A DNA stretch of 64,000 nucleotides from Cubamyces lactineus (Eukaryota; Basidiomycota; Agaricomycetes; Polyporales; Polyporaceae): assembly GCA_022376465.1 (NCBI GenBank), contig JACDTU010000009.1, forward strand, positions 1,178,001 through 1,242,000. Reading direction: 5' to 3'. The notes beneath the pieces are model-generated. The model saw nothing but the letters and a program-made list of their open reading frames with translations. It was not told the DNA's origin and made no database searches. A program made the position numbers and the translations under genes. Shown one piece after another: positions 57,754 through 64,000 of the stretch. Every line of letters starts with the position of its first letter. The first letter of the stretch is position 1.

Positions 57754-60474
57754 ATGACCGCGCTCGACGACTCGCGCGACCCAAGCCAGGGCGAGCTCGC
57801 CCAGACAAGCAATCTGGTGGACGACCAACCTCAGTTATCTACACCTCCGGGTGAGGCGAATGGTGAGAATGCCCCGTCCGTACGCCAGCCGAGATTGTGA
57901 GCGAGACAGTTGCAGGAGTAGACTCGAAGACGTCTAGGAAAAGAGAGCGGGAGGTGTCTTTGGAACCGGCCACTCCACAAGCCACGACCATGGTACGTAC
58001 CCTCCTCCCCGTCTTTAGACTTTCTACGCTGTTTCCGCCCTAGTACGGGGCACACTTCATCTTCGGAGGACTACACGTCTCCTTTCTTACCCAACAAGCG
58101 TCTGCTTTCTACACATGTGCGATCGGCCGTTGTGTGGCCAACTGGGTCTCAGCGTGCGGAGGGCACTGGCGCCTCATTTCACCCAATCAGCCCTAGTAGG
58201 GCAACGCTGCCTGCTGCTCCTCGCCATACCCTGCGCTGAAGTAGCTCTCTCCTATTACTCTTTAAGTGCTACATGAGGTCTACCCTTGGCAAATGCGTCA
58301 TTGTGCGCAATACTCTTCATTGACGCCTCTGTCCGGGTTTATCGGATAATCCGCCGGACGCCGTATTGATCGTCCTATCCGCAGGAGCTTGAAGTCGGCA
58401 GTACAGAAGGGAAAGATCGTCGCGCTCCAGCGAAGAAGAACAGGACGAGCGCAGGCGCACTTGAGTCTACACAAGAAGAGAATGAAGAGGAAGCCGACCT
58501 GAGCGGTTCACCCCCACACGAGACTAAGATTCGACAGATTAGCCAAGGGGTGGAAGACATCACTTGGCAGAACATGAAGAAGGACCCTATCCCCGAGGGT
58601 GAGCACAAGATGGACGAAGACGCTGCCTCGGCCACGCAGGCCGAGCAGACTGCCGCCGAAGTGGCGAGCGAGGCTGCCTCGCAAGAGCAGCTAGTCAAGC
58701 CGCCCGCGGAACAATCTCAGACCGAATCACAGGGTGATGCACAGGTGCCCCCGCTCCTGCAGGGAGAGAATCCTCCCATCTTGAACGACACGGCAGGCGA
58801 TCTAGAAGACACAGGTGCGGCCGCGGGTGCCGAATACCCCGCGGAGTCACATGTGCCGGGCGCACCAGAACCACCGACGAATGAGCCTTCTGCTTCTGGC
58901 TCAAGCCTGTCGACAGCCCCGGAGACTCTTGCTTCACAGACACCACGTCTACCTCATCGGAGAGACTCTGATTCAGATCAGGAGAAGGGGTTGAAGCGCA
59001 AGTTGGGCGATCGGACCGTCAGCGAACGCTTGCTTCCAGGTGATATCCCTGGCCGGAGCGGTACTCCTCCGGCTGGAGCAACCAAGCGTCCTCGAGACGA
59101 CCCAGAGACGGATCCTAATACTAGGGAGAAGAAGCGACCCACACCGCCGCCTGATGAAAGCAAGGCGGAAGATGCAAAACCGGCGGCAGCATCTCCTGCC
59201 AAAGCATCTTCGACAGTGGTGAGTGGTTTGACCTGCCATGTATACTAGCCGTATTGAGACACGCGCATGTTACAGAGTGGCTTCATGGCGTACGCGTCGA
59301 CAAGCTCTCCGTTCGCATCTGTGAAAGGGCAGAGCCTATTTGGGGCGAAACCGTCTTCTTCGTCGCCATGGGCAGCTGCTGCGTCGCAGTCGTCCAGCTC
59401 TCCGTTCGCATCCGCATCAAGCAGCACCTCCCCATTCGCCGCGCTGACTTCGAAAGATAAGGACACCTCCGCGGCGTCTACCTCCGCCACCTCTTCTGCC
59501 CACAAGCGCACGGGCTTCGAGGCGTTCGCATCAGTGACATCGCCATTCGGCAGCGCGGCAAAGCGACCAAAGTCGCCCCCACCGCCGTCGAGCAGCTCGA
59601 GCGTGCTCGGTCGGAGCCGGTCACCCTCACGCCACGGGACGCCCGGGCGAACAGTCAACGCCTTCTCGGCGTATGCCGCGGGCGGGGCTCAGGGCTTCGC
59701 TGCCGCTGCGTCGTCGTCGAAGCGGCGGTCGGGGTCGAGTACACCTGCGCTGGGCGAGAGCTCGAGCGTGAGCGTGTTTGGAGGGGCTGGCTCGGGAGAG
59801 AGCAGTGTTCTGGACGCGGGCAAGGACGAGGATAGTGAGAAGGACAGCGGGGTCAGCTTCGGTGAGCGCTTGAGAGAGGCGAAGGACAAAGAGGAAGAGG
59901 ATGCGAGTGACGAGGAGAAGAAGCTGAACCTACAAGAACAAGAAGGTACGTCATTCAAGTGACTGTTGTATCTTGTGAAGGTGTTGAGACGTTCTGCAGT
60001 TCACACCGGAGAGGAAGAGGAAGAGACCGTGTACCAGGTCCGGGGCAAGCTCTTCACGCTCAGCACGCAGAACCAGTGGAAGGAACGGGGGACAGGCACC
60101 CTCCGCCTGAACGTGCGGCGAGAAGATGGTGGCGGTGCACGCCTCAGTGAGTACCCGGTCTCTATACTCTTCGCCGCCCGAGTCCCTGATGGGTGCATTG
60201 CAGTCATGCGCAAGGAGGCGGTGTACACCGTGCTGCTGAATGCGACACTGTTTAAAGGAATGCGGTGCTTCCTTGCCCAGGATCCGAGGTACATACGGTT
60301 CAGCGTGATCGAGGGTTCGACGACGACGCACTACAATCTCAGGGTAAGGAGACACTGCGTGGATCTGTGTTGCCATATGTGCTGAATGTATCGTTTCCTT
60401 TGAACCAGGTCCAGACCGCGAAGATGGCCGAGGAGCTCCTTGAGGAGATCAATGCTCACATTCCTACCGAGTGA
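57754..60474 (+). CDS. YRB2: RanBP3/Yrb2-like nuclear Ran-binding protein
   Basis: Exons 57754-57850, 57916-57992, 58385-59218, 59276-59945, 60000-60146, 60204-60343 and 60409-60474 give 676 residues. Most is disordered: an early KTSRKREREVSLEPATP motif (nuclear localisation and RanBP3 hallmark), acidic and Pro-rich linkers, KRKLGDRTVSERL, and a Ser/Ala-rich middle with SPFA/SPFG repeats that replace true FG repeats. The C-terminal Ran-binding domain (about residues 560-676) is clear: EEETVYQVRGKLFTLS, WKERGTGTLRLNVRRED, AVYTVLLNATLFKGM and YIRFSVIEG. Members are Crm1 cofactors in nuclear export. The 392-nt second intron is long for this genome. Confidence 0.85.
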
Positions 60475-62252
60475 AGGTTGCGACGTCCGCAGGAGATAGA
60501 CTGAGATGGGGCGCAGGAGAGAGAGGCGATGAGGAAGTAATTGTCTGGGAACGGACAGATTGGTGTCGATGGAAGATCCACGCGGCTGCATGTCGCGTCG
60601 GCGTTGGCACTGGCAAGTAAGCCAGTACATACCAGAGTCTGAAGTCTAGGACGGTGACAGTGGCTGGTTGTGATTGTGGTTGTGGTTGTGGTCGTGGTTG
60701 TGTCGCTGTGGGCTGGATGTGCTATCGTACAGTACGCTATCTAGTGCACGAACTTGTTGCTGTGTTTTCCCGCGAGCTTGGCTGTCGTTAATGCAGAATG
60801 TGTTCGCTTTCTCGTGCGTGGTGGCGTGAGCAGCTGCCCTGGGCTAAGCACAGGAGGTGCCACTGCCAGTTGGTGGTGCGGCCCGCTGTGTCGGTGACGC
60901 CAGCGACGATCGAGCGTTGCGGGGCGCCGGGTCTAGCCCGGCGCTTCCGTCGCCATCCCGCCTCGGGCTTATTCGCCTCAGCCCGTTCCTGGACAAGCGC
61001 TGTCAACTTCATCATCAGCTCTAAGTCGTCCACCGCGGACCCTTGGCTGCAGCTTTCCGCTTCTTTTGATTCAAGAGAACCACTGCACACGAGGCGAGTA
61101 TCCCTGGGTGGTGCCTCAGTGGCAGGGTCAGGGTGTACTTGTGTGCGCATGCAAGGGCCTGGTCCCGAGCACGGTGCTGCAAGGGTACGGTGGCGGCGTG
61201 GTCGACGCCGATATGGGATCGGTGGGCCTCGATCGGTTCTAGGGTATATAATGGCTGCCGTACGTTTCGATCTGGAGTTAGGCTCAATTGTCTCTCTCTG
61301 TCCTTCATGATCCACCGCCGTTGCGATTCTCATGGTGGCTTTATGCTTTCCGTGTTCGTGAACAAGTCTACCCTAGATTGACGGTGTATAATACACTCCA
61401 CTCAATGCAGCATATGCATGTGATTATGATGGTACGCTGTATGTGTGTACTGTATTGTACGGTTGTACGCCGTCGTTAACGGTCTGGACGCCGTCAGAAG
61501 TGTAAGCTACGCGTGCGGACGTGTTGGTGTGTTCCGAGCAGCTGCGCCTGCCAATATCCGAGGAGGATGGCGCTTCGTAGATTGAGACGCCCGGCGGTTG
61601 ATCGCGAGGTCTTGTGCTCCTGCTCGTGCCGGGGGAAATGAAGTGGCTTCGTTAACCGTATACCAACCCTTCTCATACAAGGTTCGCACATAGATCGCTA
61701 CACCTGAAGCCCATAAATCGCAAAAACGGCGTGCCATTTCACTCAATGATTTGCAGAGGCTATTGGTGTGTCCGAAGCAGAGGCGTTGTGGCGAGGTGGT
61801 TGTTTTTGGAATTGACTGAGTGGCGCAGAACAGGGAAGGCAGGCGGCTAAATCCGGAGACGTGGATCTCAGATCCGGGCGCAATGATCGAAGTCTGCAAG
61901 TGTCGCGTGGCACTGCATCCTCCGCCCTCCCGGTCCTCCCTCGGACACAAACTCGCGGCTGCTGCGTGGGTCGGGTGGGTGCGCTATCGAGCTGTTCGCG
62001 AGCACCAGCAGATTTGTGGGCGAGCGATAGACACTGGCAACACGAGCGTCTTAGTTGTAGGCGAGCGAGAGAGGAGAGGAATGCGGAGGAGGCAGCGAAG
62101 AAAGACTTATGAGGTAAGAGGTGTTGCGAGATAACGATCTCGATTGGATTACCCCTGTGATCAGCGACCGCGTTTTCAATGGACGACTGCCAATTTCTCA
62201 CCTTCGCCCTCTTCCCTTCCCCTTCCCCCACCTCCTCGCCCTCCCCACCACC
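60475..62252. other. 1.8 kb intergenic region, no supportable gene
   Basis: No spliced or unspliced coding frame of quality on either strand. A TGTGGT-type simple repeat lies at 60667-60702. The last 0.2 kb is the CT-rich leader of the next gene. Confidence 0.5.
60667..60702. repeat. Imperfect TTGTGG/TGTGGT hexamer repeat
   Basis: About six imperfect hexamer units, 0.2 kb downstream of the Ran-binding protein stop codon. Confidence 0.7.
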
Positions 62253-64000
62253 ATGAACGTCGCCGCCCTCGTCCACCACGACGACGACCCCCAGGACGAC
62301 CCACGTCGACGCAACATACGCAGCGAGCAAGAGCCGCCGCCCCCACCGCCCCCTCAGCAGCCGCACCATTCCCACCGTCCACCTCATCACTCGCCCCCCC
62401 TCGACCGGCCTCGCGACCGCGACCGGAGTCACGACCGACCACCGCACGACATCCCCCACCATGCCCAGTCCCTACCGCCTCTCTCCTACAGGCGATCACC
62501 ACCACCGCAATATGGCGGCCGTCCGCCTTCGCCTCCGCGTCACCAGCCGTACCCACCTTCATCCGAGTACCCCGGGCAGCCGCAACGCATGCACCATCTG
62601 CCGCCACCCTCGTCGCTCTACATGTCGGAGCCCTATGAGTTGAGCCACCAGCAGAGACGGGGCAATCCTGAGATGCATTCGCACCCGCACGATCGCTTGG
62701 GTCCTCCAGGTGAGTGTCGCTTTCGTCTTGTCTCACTTTGGGTCTTGTTGTTTCCTGGGGGTGTGGTTTCATTTTCCTGGGTGTAGGTCCTCGCCATATG
62801 CCTTTGGGCACTTGCATGCATTGCCCGTCCTCTCTTGGCATACGGGGCGGCCTGGCAGACGCCACAGTTCACCGCTTCGCACAAAGGCGGACGATGGCGC
62901 GCTCGCCTGCGAGTTGACTTCATCAGTGGAGACGCTCATGATGTCCCTTGCAACAACTTCCCATCATTTGTCCGATCTTCTCCCACCCACCCTCTCGCGT
63001 TCATCCCCTGCTTCCGTTTGTCCACTGGCAGACTTCCCTACGACTGGCTTTACCGCGTGCCAGCTCTCTTCAGTGTCTGCTTGCGGTCCGGAATCGTGAT
63101 ATGTACCGCTCGTGCCGAAGCACACTGCGCGTCGCAGCCTTCGACCCAGTTTAGGTTCCTTCGGTCTCGGCTATCCGAAGGATGATACGATCACATGCAC
63201 GACGGCTTCTAGATTCCTCCGCTTCGGGGCATTTTCTGTCTCCCAACGTTTTTGCCGCAGCCCTCTCCAGCTTCGCACTCATGCTTCATCCTCCAGGGCA
63301 ACCAAGTCAGCCTGTGCACGCTCAACCATACGTCGTCGAGCATCGCAACTCAAGCACTCTATCCCAGAAGTCCCACCCTCACCATCACCACCACCTCCAC
63401 CATGCACACACGCACCCGGCCGGCACTCCACCCTCGGGGTACATGCACCAGCCTCCCGGACGTTCTTCTCTGCACACGTCACCTTCTCTTGAGCATCTCA
63501 TCCACGGGCCCGGCCCTGGGAGTATCCCTCTATTCCCCACGCAAGTTGGTCCAGGTATCCCACCGGGCGGACCCCCTCCTCCCATGCACGCGCCTTCCGG
63601 ACCCCCTGGCCCGTCTGCCCCGATGAGCCTCCGTCTGGGTGACTCGCCGTCCATGTACGGGCTTCCTCACCAAAACCAAGGTCCCCCTCCCCCTCCCCAC
63701 CACTCTCATCAGCACTCGCACAGCAGCTCGCATTCCCACCATGACCGCTATCGTAACCGAGGTAGCAGTGCGAGCAGTGGCGGTCCTCCTGGGCCCGGCG
63801 GTGCGTCCGATATCAAGTCTCCGGTGATGGCCAGCCTGCGCCCGTCGCCCTTCGACGAGCGCAACGTACGAGAGCGGGAGGCCGGTCCGGGCATGGGTAG
63901 CAGACCCCGTGGACCGCACACGGGCGCTTCTACATCTGGCCCAGGGATGCCCCCGGGGTCCTCATTAGCATCCCTCCCTGCGACCGTGATTGGGCCCGGC
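62253..64000 (+). CDS. His/Pro/Ser-rich protein of unknown function, 3'-truncated by the window
   Basis: Exon 1 is 62253-62709, starting MNVAALVHHDDDPQDDPRRR. The next supported exon starts at 63297 and is open to the window end. The G left over at the exon 1 donor (CCTCCAG|GTGAGT) matches the phase of the acceptor CCTCCAG|GGCAAC, giving a continuous frame. The protein is almost wholly disordered: Pro- and His-runs, Ser/His repeats, and short segments such as SLRLGDSPSMYGLP and MASLRPSPFDERNVRE. Such starts are common in basidiomycete transcription factors, and a DNA-binding domain may follow outside the window; that is a guess. The 587-nt gap may hold one or more small exons, for example after GTGTAG at about 62788. 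Confidence 0.6.

Noticed and set aside
1..64000. CRISPR arrays, prokaryotic operons, insertion sequences or rRNA
   Set aside because: The window is nuclear fungal DNA; no such structures were seen.

Overview
This is a eukaryotic, GC-rich and gene-dense stretch from a filamentous basidiomycete, most probably an Agaricomycete. Almost every gene is cut by many introns of roughly 45-80 nt with GT(A/G)-AG ends. Promoters are short, intergenic gaps are small, and three intron-containing nuclear tRNA or tRNA-like Pol III genes are interspersed. The products are fungal: SAGA Spt20, Rtc4, Hgh1, a Zn2Cys6 factor, a DUF6534 seven-helix protein, a secreted M28 aminopeptidase, a GPI-type aspartic protease and Vps10. 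All exon boundaries were worked out by hand from splice signals and reading frame. No alignment or database search was possible.

Layout. 1-6 kb: the 3' part of an unknown gene with a CPFC motif, then a large GATA-type zinc-finger gene. 6-9.8 kb: no supportable gene. 9.9-27.9 kb: a compact housekeeping block with SPT20 (-), HGH1 (+), RTC4 (-), an F-box gene (+), a dienelactone hydrolase (+), an unknown small ORF (-), TPT1 (-), mitochondrial uL23/MRP20 (+), a second dienelactone hydrolase (-) and tRNA-Lys. 27.9-45 kb: a gene-poorer accessory block with a Zn2Cys6 regulator, a DUF6534 membrane protein, a secreted or membrane-anchored aspartic protease, a secreted M28 aminopeptidase, tRNA-Asp and a six-cysteine small secreted protein. 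45-61 kb: a second housekeeping block with a METTL21-type lysine methyltransferase (-), the mitochondrial rhomboid PCP1 (+), tRNA-Ile, RPB7 (+), a short-chain dehydrogenase (-), VPS10 (+) and a RanBP3/Yrb2-like Ran-binding protein (+). 62.2 kb to the end: the 5' part of a His/Pro-rich gene of unknown function.

How the genes fit together. The two housekeeping blocks mostly contain unrelated core functions (transcription: SPT20, RPB7, GATA; translation: HGH1, MRP20, tRNAs, TPT1; mitochondria and trafficking: PCP1, VPS10, RanBP3). They are packed as divergent pairs sharing 0.1-0.4 kb promoters. The middle block is the accessory part. It couples an endoprotease and an exo-aminopeptidase with a small secreted protein, a putative membrane sensor and a transcription factor, which would suit extracellular nitrogen scavenging, but that link is inference. 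The most unusual molecular details are two probable GC-AG introns, exons of 10-18 nt, two dienelactone hydrolase paralogues of identical length and gene structure that bracket TPT1-MRP20, and an Ala/Ser/Thr-rich insert just before the rhomboid catalytic serine.
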